Positions 1 to 6,683 of a stretch of 10,645 bases of DNA are shown here, in pieces. A program made the position numbers and the translations under genes. This stretch comes from Bacteroidales bacterium (GTDB lineage Bacteria > Bacteroidota > Bacteroidia > Bacteroidales > P3): the NCBI GenBank assembly GCA_004551865.1, contig SFPR01000054.1, forward strand, positions 1-10,645, read 5' to 3'. A model generated the notes under the pieces. That model did no database searches. It was not told the origin of the DNA and worked only from the letters and a program-made list of their open reading frames with translations. Each line of letters opens with the position of its first letter. Within the stretch, counting starts at the first letter, position 1.

Positions 1-354
1 GGTAATAACACGACCTCACATAGAGTTATTAACATGGTTTAGGGATTTATTTTTATGAGTCGTCAATTAGAAATCATTATATGCCTATTGTCAAATTTTA
101 TATTGTTTTACTACACTTTTAACATTTCACATTGTCGTTTTTATGCACATTTTGCCACTTTTAAGCCGCTCTTATAGCGATTTTGGTATGGTATTTTGCC
201 ATTGTAATGCAACATTTTTGCAAATTATTTCTTCTCTTTAGTCTCTCGCACGCTCATTTTGCCATATCACAAAGCCAATTTCCGTGAGATTACAACAAAC
301 TGAAAATAAGAGTGTTTGCAACTTTGTTGTACCCTGTCGAAAACCCTGCAAAAC
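1..354. other. AT-rich intergenic region, no gene seen
   Basis: No reading frame here has protein-like character, a signal peptide or a recognisable motif, and I see no tRNA or rRNA. The sequence is rich in T and A runs. A full TAnnTTTG -7 box was not found on the plus strand. The only repeated element noticed is a 15-nt stretch at 259-273 that recurs inverted with one mismatch at 10595-10609. Any gene upstream of the window would have to end before position 1. Confidence 0.6.
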
Positions 355-430
355 AAAACGCCGTTTTGCGAAAATAAAACGCCGTTTCAGTACGATAAAA
401 CGGCGTTTTGTTCCGACGAAACGCCGTTTT
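355..430. repeat. Array A: four 13-nt palindromic units, 21-nt period
   Basis: Units lie at 355-367, 376-388, 397-409 and 418-430, so each start is exactly 21 nt after the last. Each is a version of AAAACG(C/G)CGTTTT, with 6-nt inverted arms around one central base; central bases run C, C, G, C. Eight-nt spacers separate them. Unit 2 (C-type) and unit 3 (G-type) can pair over 12 of 13 positions, and unit 1 is the exact reverse complement of unit 3. The array lies about 110 nt upstream of the topA -7 box. No T-tract follows, so a terminator role is not evident here. Because 21 is divisible by 3, the array is open in frame and reads as heptapeptides (NKTPFCE-like on plus, KRRF-like on minus); I regard these as non-coding artefacts. 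Confidence 0.93.
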
Positions 431-480
431 GCCAAGTCATTGTTTTGAGCTGCAAAAACAGATTGCTCAAAAGCTGTGTT

Positions 481-493
481 CAAAGGGCGTTTC
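481..493. repeat. Probable decayed palindrome unit in phase with array A
   Basis: The 13 nt read CAAAGGGCGTTTC, which differs from the G-type unit GAAACGGCGTTTC at positions 1 and 5. Its start is 63 nt, exactly three 21-nt periods, after the last intact unit at 418. The two intervening slots (439-451 and 460-472) show no resemblance to the unit. It may be a remnant of a longer array or a chance match; the exact phase is the main argument for a remnant. Confidence 0.4.
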
Positions 494-514
494 GCAAGAG
501 AAAAACTTGGAGTT

Positions 515-548
515 TTTGCTGCCTTTGTTGGTTTTTTTTGTACTTTTG
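515..548 (+). promoter_or_regulatory. Putative topA promoter (Bacteroidota type)
   Basis: TACTTTTG at 541-548 fits the Bacteroidota -7 consensus TAnnTTTG. A TTTG at 515-518 could be the -33 element, separated by 22 nt, slightly more than the usual 19-21. Transcription would start near 555-560, giving a leader of only about 10 nt before the ATG at 568. No Shine-Dalgarno sequence is present, which is normal for this phylum. The position of this box supports 568 as the start over any upstream in-frame start. Confidence 0.5.
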
Positions 549-567
549 CGGCTCAAAATTTTACAAA

Positions 568-3039
568 ATGGCAAAGAACTTAGTTATAGTGGAGTCGCCT
601 GCAAAGGCAAAGACGATAGAGAAGTTTTTGGGAAAGGATTTTGTGGTCAAATCGAGTTTTGGTCATATCAGAGACTTGCCTTCAAAAGACATAAGCATAG
701 ATATTGAGAATGGATTCAAGCCCAAGTATGTGATCTCGGAAGATAAGGGTAAGGTGGTAGGCGAGTTGAAGAAAGAGGTTGCGAAAGCAGACATGGTTTG
801 GCTCGCTTCCGATGAGGACCGTGAGGGAGAGGCTATCGCATGGCACCTTAAAGAAACTCTCGGACTAAAAGACGACAAAACCAAACGTATTGTCTTTAAC
901 GAAATTACAAAGACTGCCATTTTGAATGCCGTTGCCAATCCTCGGGAGATTGACATCAATCTTGTCAATGCCCAACAGGCTCGAAGGGTTTTGGACAGAA
1001 TTGTCGGTTATGAGATTTCTCCGGTGCTGTGGAAGAAGGTTAAGCCTGCTCTTTCGGCAGGAAGGGTGCAGAGCGTTGCCGTAAGGCTGATTGTGGAAAA
1101 GGAAAACGAAATCCAATCTTTCGCTTCACAAACCCAATATAAGGTAAAGGCAGGTTTTATCACCGCCGAGGGACGGGATATGACTGCAACGCTTGATACA
1201 AAGTTCTCTTCAAAAGAGCAGGCGGTCGATTTCTTGTCTGCTTGTTCGGAGGCGTCGTTTGGTGTTGAGGCAATAGAGACCAAACCCGGCAAGATGTCGC
1301 CTCCTGCTCCCTTTACAACTTCCACACTTCAACAAGAAGCCTCAAAAAGGCTCGGAATGTCGGTATCGAGAACCATGTTGGTTGCCCAACAGCTCTATGA
1401 GGCGGGATATATCACCTATATGAGAACAGATTCGGTCAATTTGTCCGATTTTGCCTTGCAACAGGCAGAGGAACTTATCGTTTCTCAGTATGGTAAAGAG
1501 TATTTCAAAGCGAGAAAGTATGCAAACAAGATAAAGGGAGCGCAAGAGGCTCACGAGGCTATCCGTCCCACTCAGCTCTCTCGTCAAACCATCGAGGCAG
1601 ATGCCCAAGCTCAAAGGTTGTATGACCTTATTCGCAAACGCACTTTGGCTTCTCAAATGGCTGATGCAAAGACTGAGAAAACCAATATATCAATTTGCAT
1701 CTCCAACCGAAGCGAAAAATATATTGCAAGCGGTGAGGTGATTTTGTTTGACGGTTTTTTGAAGGTGTATAGTCCCGATACAGACGCCGAGGAGGGCGAA
1801 AACAAGAACTCTTCTGCAATTTTGCCAAGGGTCAATCAAGGAGAAGTTTTGCAACATGCCTATTCTAAGGCTCAGCAAAGCCATACCATGCCGCCGGCTC
1901 GCTACAACGAGGCAATGCTTGTCAAGAAATTGGAAGATTTAGGCATAGGTCGTCCTTCTACATACGCTCCTACAATCACCACAATACAGAAACGCGAATA
2001 TGTAACCAAGCAAGACAATCCCGCAAAGCAGAGAGAAATTGTGGTCTTGGTGCTTCAAAACGGCAAGGTGAGCGAAAGTTGCGAGAAAGAGAACTATGGC
2101 AGCGAGAAAGGCAAGTTGCACCCGACCGACATAGGCTCGGTGGTAAACAACTTCCTTGTTGAGCATTTTACAGACATAATTGACTACAACTTTACCGCAC
2201 AGGTAGAAAAACAATTCGACCTCATAGCTCAGGGAAAAGAGAGTTGGCAAGAAATGATGGCTGAGTTTTACACTCCTTTCCACAAAGAGGTGGAGGCAAC
2301 CAAAGAAAGCAAACGCGAAAGCGGCGAACGTCTGCTCGGAACTGACCCTCAGAGCGGCAGAAACGTCTATGCAAAGATTGGACGCTTCGGTGCAATGATT
2401 CAAATTGGCGAAACATCGGACGAAATCAAGCCGAAGTTTGCCTCTCTCAAATCTTCGCAATCTATAAGTTCCATAACAATGGAGGAGGCTTTGGATTTGT
2501 TCAAACTTCCGAGGGTTGTGGCAACTCACGATGGTAAGGAAATTGTGGCAAACAGCGGTCGCTTTGGTGCATACATCAGTTACAACGGCAAGAACTACAC
2601 TCTGCCGAAAACAACCGACCCTTTGGAAGTCGGTCTCGAAGAATGCTTGCAGGTAATGGAGAAAAAAGACAAGCAAACCGCACTTGTGGGTAAAGTTCTC
2701 GCCACCAAAGAGGGCAAAGACATCACTTTGGCATACGGACGCTTCGGAATATATATCAAATATAACGATGAAAATTTCCGTATTCCCAAAGGGGTAAGTC
2801 CCGACGAGATTACACAGCAGCAGGCCTTGGATATTGTGGAGGGAACTGCCAAAAAGCAGGCTGCAATCAAGACTTTTGCAAACGGAGCTGAGCTTTTGGA
2901 GGGCAGATATGGTCTTTACATCAAATATAACGGCAAGAACTACAAAATTGACAAAGGTTTGGACGCTCAAAACCTGAGCGACGAGCAGGTTTTGCAGATA
3001 ACATCAAAGCCGCATACCACCAAAAAGAGAACAAAATAA
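568..3039 (+). CDS. topA: DNA topoisomerase I (type IA)
   Basis: This 823-residue enzyme relaxes negatively supercoiled DNA by cutting one strand through a 5'-phosphotyrosine link, balancing gyrase. The Toprim domain is at the N-terminus, with E9 in VESPAKAK and the metal-binding D82, D84 and E86 in SDEDREGE. The catalytic tyrosine is Y284 in YITYMRTDS. From about residue 590 there are four repeats built around GRFGAxI or GRYGLYI (near 600, 665, 725 and 780), matching the topoisomerase C-terminal repeat; no CxxC zinc ribbons are seen, as is usual in this phylum. The frame stays open back to 316, but those 84 residues are translated palindrome array and non-conserved sequence, and the putative -7 box at 541-548 lies inside them. 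MAKNLVIVESPAKAK is the natural start of the family. The gene converges on the minus-strand operon. Confidence 0.97.
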   Translation: MAKNLVIVESPAKAKTIEKFLGKDFVVKSSFGHIRDLPSKDISIDIENGFKPKYVISEDKGKVVGELKKEVAKADMVWLASDEDREGEAIAWHLKETLGLKDDKTKRIVFNEITKTAILNAVANPREIDINLVNAQQARRVLDRIVGYEISPVLWKKVKPALSAGRVQSVAVRLIVEKENEIQSFASQTQYKVKAGFITAEGRDMTATLDTKFSSKEQAVDFLSACSEASFGVEAIETKPGKMSPPAPFTTSTLQQEASKRLGMSVSRTMLVAQQLYEAGYITYMRTDSVNLSDFALQQAEELIVSQYGKEYFKARKYANKIKGAQEAHEAIRPTQLSRQTIEADAQAQRLYDLIRKRTLASQMADAKTEKTNISICISNRSEKYIASGEVILFDGFLKVYSPDTDAEEGENKNSSAILPRVNQGEVLQHAYSKAQQSHTMPPARYNEAMLVKKLEDLGIGRPSTYAPTITTIQKREYVTKQDNPAKQREIVVLVLQNGKVSESCEKENYGSEKGKLHPTDIGSVVNNFLVEHFTDIIDYNFTAQVEKQFDLIAQGKESWQEMMAEFYTPFHKEVEATKESKRESGERLLGTDPQSGRNVYAKIGRFGAMIQIGETSDEIKPKFASLKSSQSISSITMEEALDLFKLPRVVATHDGKEIVANSGRFGAYISYNGKNYTLPKTTDPLEVGLEECLQVMEKKDKQTALVGKVLATKEGKDITLAYGRFGIYIKYNDENFRIPKGVSPDEITQQQALDIVEGTAKKQAAIKTFANGAELLEGRYGLYIKYNGKNYKIDKGLDAQNLSDEQVLQITSKPHTTKKRTK

Positions 3040-3074
3040 TAACTGACAATCAGCAGTTTGCAATTAAGCAAAAT

Positions 3075-3151
3075 AAAACGCCGTTTCACTCAAATGAAAC
3101 GGCGTTTTGACAAAATGAAACGGCGTTTCGGAATGACCAAAACGCCGTTTC
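3075..3151. repeat. Array B: four palindromic units between convergent genes
   Basis: Units lie at 3075-3087, 3096-3108, 3117-3129 and 3139-3151; the steps are 21, 21 and 22 nt. Central bases run C, G, G, C. Units 1 and 2 are exact reverse complements and can form a 13-bp stem over an 8-nt loop. Units 3 and 4 pair over 12 of 13 positions. The last spacer is 9 nt, GGAATGACC, and adds a GG/CC pair inside the second stem. The array fills most of the 144-nt gap between the stop codons of topA and the outer-membrane barrel gene. Confidence 0.95.
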
Positions 3152-3160
3152 GTTTTTTTT
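3112..3160. terminator. Rho-independent terminator built from array B units 3 and 4
   Basis: The stem runs from GAAACGGCGTTT (3117-3128) to its complement at 3140-3151, with inner pairs 3130-3131 with 3137-3138 around a 5-nt loop. It extends outward through a wobble pair and A-T pairs between 3112-3115 and 3153-3156. An eight-T run at 3153-3160 follows on the plus strand, the right layout to end topA transcripts. On the minus strand the units 2/1 hairpin is followed by TTTTATTTTGC, so transcripts of the facing operon could also end here. The hairpin and T-tract are seen directly; bidirectional use is inferred. Confidence 0.8.
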
Positions 3161-3183
3161 GATTATTCTATGTACTACTTTAA

Positions 3184-3846
3184 TTAGAAGGCAAAGTTCA
3201 AACTTACCATGATATTGCTTGTATGAACTGCATCGCTAATTACGCTATTGCCTACTTTGACCTCGTCAAATATCGGGCTAATTCCGTAAACGTATCTTGC
3301 ACCGATTGCCATGTTGCGAGTAAGGTTGAGCTTCAAGCCTGCTGCAATACCCATTTCAAACATATTGTAATCCTCGCTGTCATATTCTACATCGCTTTCA
3401 GAGTTTGCAACACCCACAACGTTTGTTTCAAATTTGTTGTGTCCTTGCAATCCCAAATTAAAGCCAAACTGAGGACCGACTTCAACTGTGAGCATACTGA
3501 TTGGAGAAATCTGTAACATGACAGGAACAATCAACTTGTGGGAAGTTGCTGTGTATTTGTTTCTTGCGTAATACTCTGTTCCCAAAATTGTTGTTGTCGA
3601 TTCGGTTTTCCTTGCCGAACCTTCCATTGAGTACATCACTTCGGGTTGAACAGCAAACATTCTGCTGAATTGAACCGTTGCAAATCCGCCTGCATGAAAT
3701 CCGGGTCTCAAAGAGGCATCGTCATAGCTCCAAGTGGACAAATTTAATCCTGCTTTGACACCAAAGTTTACTTTTTGTGCGTTTACACACTCTGTTGCCG
3801 CCAATGTCATAAGGCAAGCGAACAAACATACCATTACTTTCTTCAT
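3184..3846 (-). CDS. Outer-membrane beta-barrel protein, PorT-like family
   Basis: This is a 220-residue protein with a clear signal peptide: MKK, a hydrophobic stretch to about residue 18, and likely cleavage after A23 (VNA|Q). The mature start, VNFGVKAGLNLSTWS, is the typical opening of the small Bacteroidota outer-membrane barrel family (OMP_b-brl_2, PorT-like). Alternating strands such as FATVQFSRMFAVQPEVMYS and LTVEVGPQFGFNLGL follow, and the chain ends VSLNFAF, with the terminal phenylalanine expected of a BAM substrate. It is the last gene of the minus-strand cluster, 69 nt behind comB, and that gap holds one palindrome unit. I find no -7 box directly upstream, so it is probably read from the operon. 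The particular cargo or role is unknown; the PorT label means the fold family, not the T9SS component itself. Confidence 0.88.
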   Translation of the reverse strand: MKKVMVCLFACLMTLAATECVNAQKVNFGVKAGLNLSTWSYDDASLRPGFHAGGFATVQFSRMFAVQPEVMYSMEGSARKTESTTTILGTEYYARNKYTATSHKLIVPVMLQISPISMLTVEVGPQFGFNLGLQGHNKFETNVVGVANSESDVEYDSEDYNMFEMGIAAGLKLNLTRNMAIGARYVYGISPIFDEVKVGNSVISDAVHTSNIMVSLNFAF

Positions 3847-3899
3847 CTTGTTTGATTTTTTAGTTAATATTTTATTTTTGTTTCTAATGTCTGTATATC

Positions 3900-3912
3900 G
3901 AAACGCCGTTTG
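3900..3912. repeat. Single palindrome unit inside the operon
   Basis: GAAACGCCGTTTG is one unit of the same family as the arrays, with 5-nt perfect arms around a central C. It begins 3 nt beyond the comB stop and sits in the 69-nt gap before the outer-membrane barrel gene. Alone it could only form a four-pair RNA hairpin with a 3-nt loop, so a transcription-terminating role is unlikely. It may be a solo remnant or a seed of an array, or a protein-binding site. Confidence 0.8.
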
Positions 3913-3915
3913 GTT

Positions 3916-4641
3916 TTATTGTACAACACCTACAATTTTGTTTTGTTCAAGTTTGGGAACGACATTGCAGGTGTCAATTTGAAAGGTATAGTCAAACACA
4001 TCGTCCATGTGGTATTTTCGTAAGCGGTGTATGTGAGATGCTTTTTCCATATAGGCTCTCAAATCGCTCTTTGCTTCTCTCCACAAGGCAAGTGCAAGAT
4101 TTGTAGAATCGTTTTTGTTTTCAAATTTGCCGCTTTGAAGCAATTTTTCTGCCAATGCTCCTGCAAAGACGGTGTCTTCAAGTGCGGGGGTGTTTTTCCA
4201 GCCGGAACAAAAAATTTGAACGTCTTTTCCTTTTGCCACAAGGTAGTCTGACAAACATGAAAGGTTGCAAAACGCTCCTATGACTATCTCTTGCGGATTG
4301 CCTTCGCTCGCAATGGAGATTGCAACCGTGCCATTGGTTGTGGAATGTACTATTTCGTTGCCACAAACTCTCTCTTTGGTAAACTCTAATGCCGAATTGC
4401 CCCAGTCGGCAAAGGGAAAAGTTTTCTCTATCCTCTCCCCTGCAACAAGATAGCCCTTGTCCTTGTATTCTTTTGCCTGTTCGATTGTCCTTACGGGGAT
4501 AATGGCTTTTGCTCCGTTACTTATGGCGGTGCAAATCGAAGTTGTGGCTCTTAAAATATCATTAACCACGCAAATATGTGTGTCGTTCATTGTCCTGAAA
4601 GGAAAAAGTGCAGGCGTAAGTATGGTTTCTATTTTTTGCAT
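3916..4641 (-). CDS. comB: 2-phosphosulfolactate phosphatase family protein (ComB)
   Basis: A 241-residue cytoplasmic protein without signal peptide or membrane segment. ComB hydrolyses 2-phosphosulfolactate to sulfolactate using magnesium, the second step of coenzyme M synthesis in methanogens. Family motifs are visible in order: VVNDILRATTSI (residues 25-36), SNGAKAIIPV (41-50), GER (68-70), GNSALEF (81-87), HSTTNGT (99-105) and CSGWKNTPALEDTVFAGAL (145-163). Length is normal for the family. No other coenzyme M gene is in the window and the organism type does not make methane, so the physiological substrate here is open. The family is widespread in bacteria with unclear roles. The gene starts 18 nt behind the stop of the sorting-domain protein gene, so it is very probably cotranscribed with it. 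Confidence 0.88.
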   Translation of the reverse strand: MQKIETILTPALFPFRTMNDTHICVVNDILRATTSICTAISNGAKAIIPVRTIEQAKEYKDKGYLVAGERIEKTFPFADWGNSALEFTKERVCGNEIVHSTTNGTVAISIASEGNPQEIVIGAFCNLSCLSDYLVAKGKDVQIFCSGWKNTPALEDTVFAGALAEKLLQSGKFENKNDSTNLALALWREAKSDLRAYMEKASHIHRLRKYHMDDVFDYTFQIDTCNVVPKLEQNKIVGVVQ

Positions 4642-4659
4642 ATATCGTTTTGTTTTTGT

Positions 4660-6669
4660 CTATTGAACTATTGCCACGGTGCCTTGCCGTATTTCTCTCT
4701 CGCCTCGGCTGTTTACATACTCTATATGGTAAACGTATGTTCCCAAAGGGCAAAACTCTCCTTTGTATCGTCCGTCCCAACCTTTCTCAGGCTCATCGGA
4801 CACAAAGAGAAGCTCTCCCATGCGATTGTAAACCCTCATTGAATAGCTGCCTTGGGCAATGAAATGACAGACAGGCTTGAATATATTGTTCTCCGGCTCT
4901 TTGGGCATGAAGGCATTGGGAATATAAATCAGTGTTTCGTGCTTTACATAGTCGCAAGTGGAGTTTGCCGTCTGTGCTTTGCCGTCTGCTCCCTCTGTTG
5001 CCTCAACTGCCTGCACGAAATAGTAGGTTCGGTCCGACAAACTCAACACATCGGCAGAGTAATCGGTGTATGAGTTCGATGTAACGAAAGAAGAAAGCAA
5101 CACAACAGGCTCCGACTGAGAGTAACGGAAGATTTGGTATTGTCCCACACCGCTTTGCCAGCCGTTGTAGGGCGTCCATGTGAGCAAATTGCTACCCGGG
5201 TCGATTGACTTGACCGAAAGTTGCATCGGACTGACCGCCAAAGAGGTTTTATAGACCAATCCGCAACGGTCGGGGGCTGCAAAAATGTAGCTAAACGAGC
5301 TTTCGGCGGCAGAATGTGGCAGATTGTCGGTGTAGGTCAAAGTGTTGTTGCCGCTATATGGTATGTTGGCAATCAGGGTGTAGCTTCCGCCGTTTTCGCT
5401 TCGGCGAAGCTCATAGAAAGGAACAACGATTGAAGCATCAACATAAAGCTCCAATTCAACATCTGTGTTATTCTCTCTGACCGATACTCGTCTTATCTCG
5501 ATAAAATCTACTTGTGTTTCAGCATCTACGGATAGTGTTCTGAGGTTTGAGCGTGCTGCCGTACCGTTGTTTGAAACGGCTTCTATATAAAAGGCATGCA
5601 GTGGTTTTGAAGCATCGATTGTGATTGTCTCTTCGGTGTTTTGAGTTGAGAGAACAAGATTGTAGTTGCCGCTTTCACCTTCTCTGTAATATATATCGTA
5701 CTTTTCTGTCCCCGAATCGAAGTCCGTGTAAGCATTCCAGCTCAATTTGACCTTGTCGGAGCAGTCATTACGCTTGGCATTCAGCACCATGTTGGTGTGA
5801 GTGTTTGTTCTGAGGCTTGTATTGAAGCAAGTGTCAAACGCCATTACGGCAAGCGAGTTAAGCTCTTCAACACTGCATTCGTCGCATTGGTAAGTTGAAG
5901 CATCAGCTCCCCAAATGGTGTCTATCGCAACGCAGGGACTGCCCGAGCAAACGATGTATCCATATACGTCCTCGGAGTTTGAGGGTATCCAATTAAGCGT
6001 CAGCTGTTGCAAATCAATGTCTATCGAGTTTGAATTGAGCGTCGGAGCTTCGGGAGGTCGGGTGTCGGTAACGGCAAGTTTGATTTGGTTTGAGCGAGAC
6101 ACACAACCATTGTCATTTTCGACCTCTATTTTGTAATAAATCGTGTCGCTGCAAATCGGAGGCAGGCTGTCGGTATGGGTTGTTGCCTCTGTTGAAGCAA
6201 CATAGCTCCACTCTGCAAGGTCGGAGTGGCGTTTGCGATAAATCTTGTAGGGCTTTGTTTCACTGCCTTGGGGCATCTGCTCCCCAAGAGGCGTCCACAC
6301 AAGTCTTATTATCCCTTCTTGGTTTTGTTCAAAGCCGAGAAAGATTGTCGAAATATCGTCTTGCAGATTGTTTCCCGAAGAATAAACCGCCCGAACTCTG
6401 CATCGGACGCTTTGAGTTGCCGCCTCAGCCAAAGGAAATGAATATGTGGTTTGGGTTATATCGGTAATTGTTGCCACAGATTGGTAATCTTGCAGAGTGT
6501 TGTCAAAAGTCATTATATCATAATGAGAAAAGCCTGTTGCAGGCGGCTGAGAGAATGTAATGGTTGTGCTTGTGGTTTCGCCAACTTCAACACAGCAAAT
6601 GCCAAAGCCTTGTGCCGACAAACCGATTGCCGACAATGCAAGAGCCAAAAGGCAGACAAGTGATTTCAT
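4660..6669 (-). CDS. Secreted FN3-like protein with T9SS type B sorting domain
   Basis: The 669-residue product starts with a signal peptide (MKSLVCLLALALSAIGLSA, cleavage near residue 19-20). The middle is a string of fibronectin-type-III-like modules, recognised by strands such as IRLVWTP...YKIYRKR (121-147), LTLNWIPSNSEDVYGYIV (223-240), VKLSWNAY...YDIYYRE (307-330), PFYELRRSENGG (417-428) and LLTWTP...YQIFRYS (495-517). Residues 581-669 (IYIPNAFMP, MRVYNRMGELLF, GWDGRYKG, LGTYVYHIEY) are the CHU_C or gliding-motility-associated C-terminal domain, a type B signal for the type IX secretion system; the protein is thus expected outside the cell. Cysteines are frequent. A start at 6678 (MREMKS) is also possible; starts further up overlap the M16 gene. 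It begins 14 nt behind that gene. Binding target unknown; no catalytic domain seen. Confidence 0.9.
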   Translation of the reverse strand: MKSLVCLLALALSAIGLSAQGFGICCVEVGETTSTTITFSQPPATGFSHYDIMTFDNTLQDYQSVATITDITQTTYSFPLAEAATQSVRCRVRAVYSSGNNLQDDISTIFLGFEQNQEGIIRLVWTPLGEQMPQGSETKPYKIYRKRHSDLAEWSYVASTEATTHTDSLPPICSDTIYYKIEVENDNGCVSRSNQIKLAVTDTRPPEAPTLNSNSIDIDLQQLTLNWIPSNSEDVYGYIVCSGSPCVAIDTIWGADASTYQCDECSVEELNSLAVMAFDTCFNTSLRTNTHTNMVLNAKRNDCSDKVKLSWNAYTDFDSGTEKYDIYYREGESGNYNLVLSTQNTEETITIDASKPLHAFYIEAVSNNGTAARSNLRTLSVDAETQVDFIEIRRVSVRENNTDVELELYVDASIVVPFYELRRSENGGSYTLIANIPYSGNNTLTYTDNLPHSAAESSFSYIFAAPDRCGLVYKTSLAVSPMQLSVKSIDPGSNLLTWTPYNGWQSGVGQYQIFRYSQSEPVVLLSSFVTSNSYTDYSADVLSLSDRTYYFVQAVEATEGADGKAQTANSTCDYVKHETLIYIPNAFMPKEPENNIFKPVCHFIAQGSYSMRVYNRMGELLFVSDEPEKGWDGRYKGEFCPLGTYVYHIEYVNSRGEREIRQGTVAIVQ

Positions 6670-6683
6670 TTCCCTCATTTGTT

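Noticed and set aside
355..430. CRISPR array
   Set aside because: The repeats are 13-nt palindromes with spacers of only about 8 nt, the spacers resemble one another, and no cas gene is present.
238..483. Minus-strand 81-residue frame with KRRF heptapeptide repeats
   Set aside because: Its repeats are translated palindrome array; it has no signal, domain or start context, and the same pattern arises independently from array D.
1939..2970. Long minus-strand open frame (343 residues) opposite topA
   Set aside because: It lies wholly antisense to conserved TopA sequence, shows no recognisable domain, and is best explained by codon use of topA.
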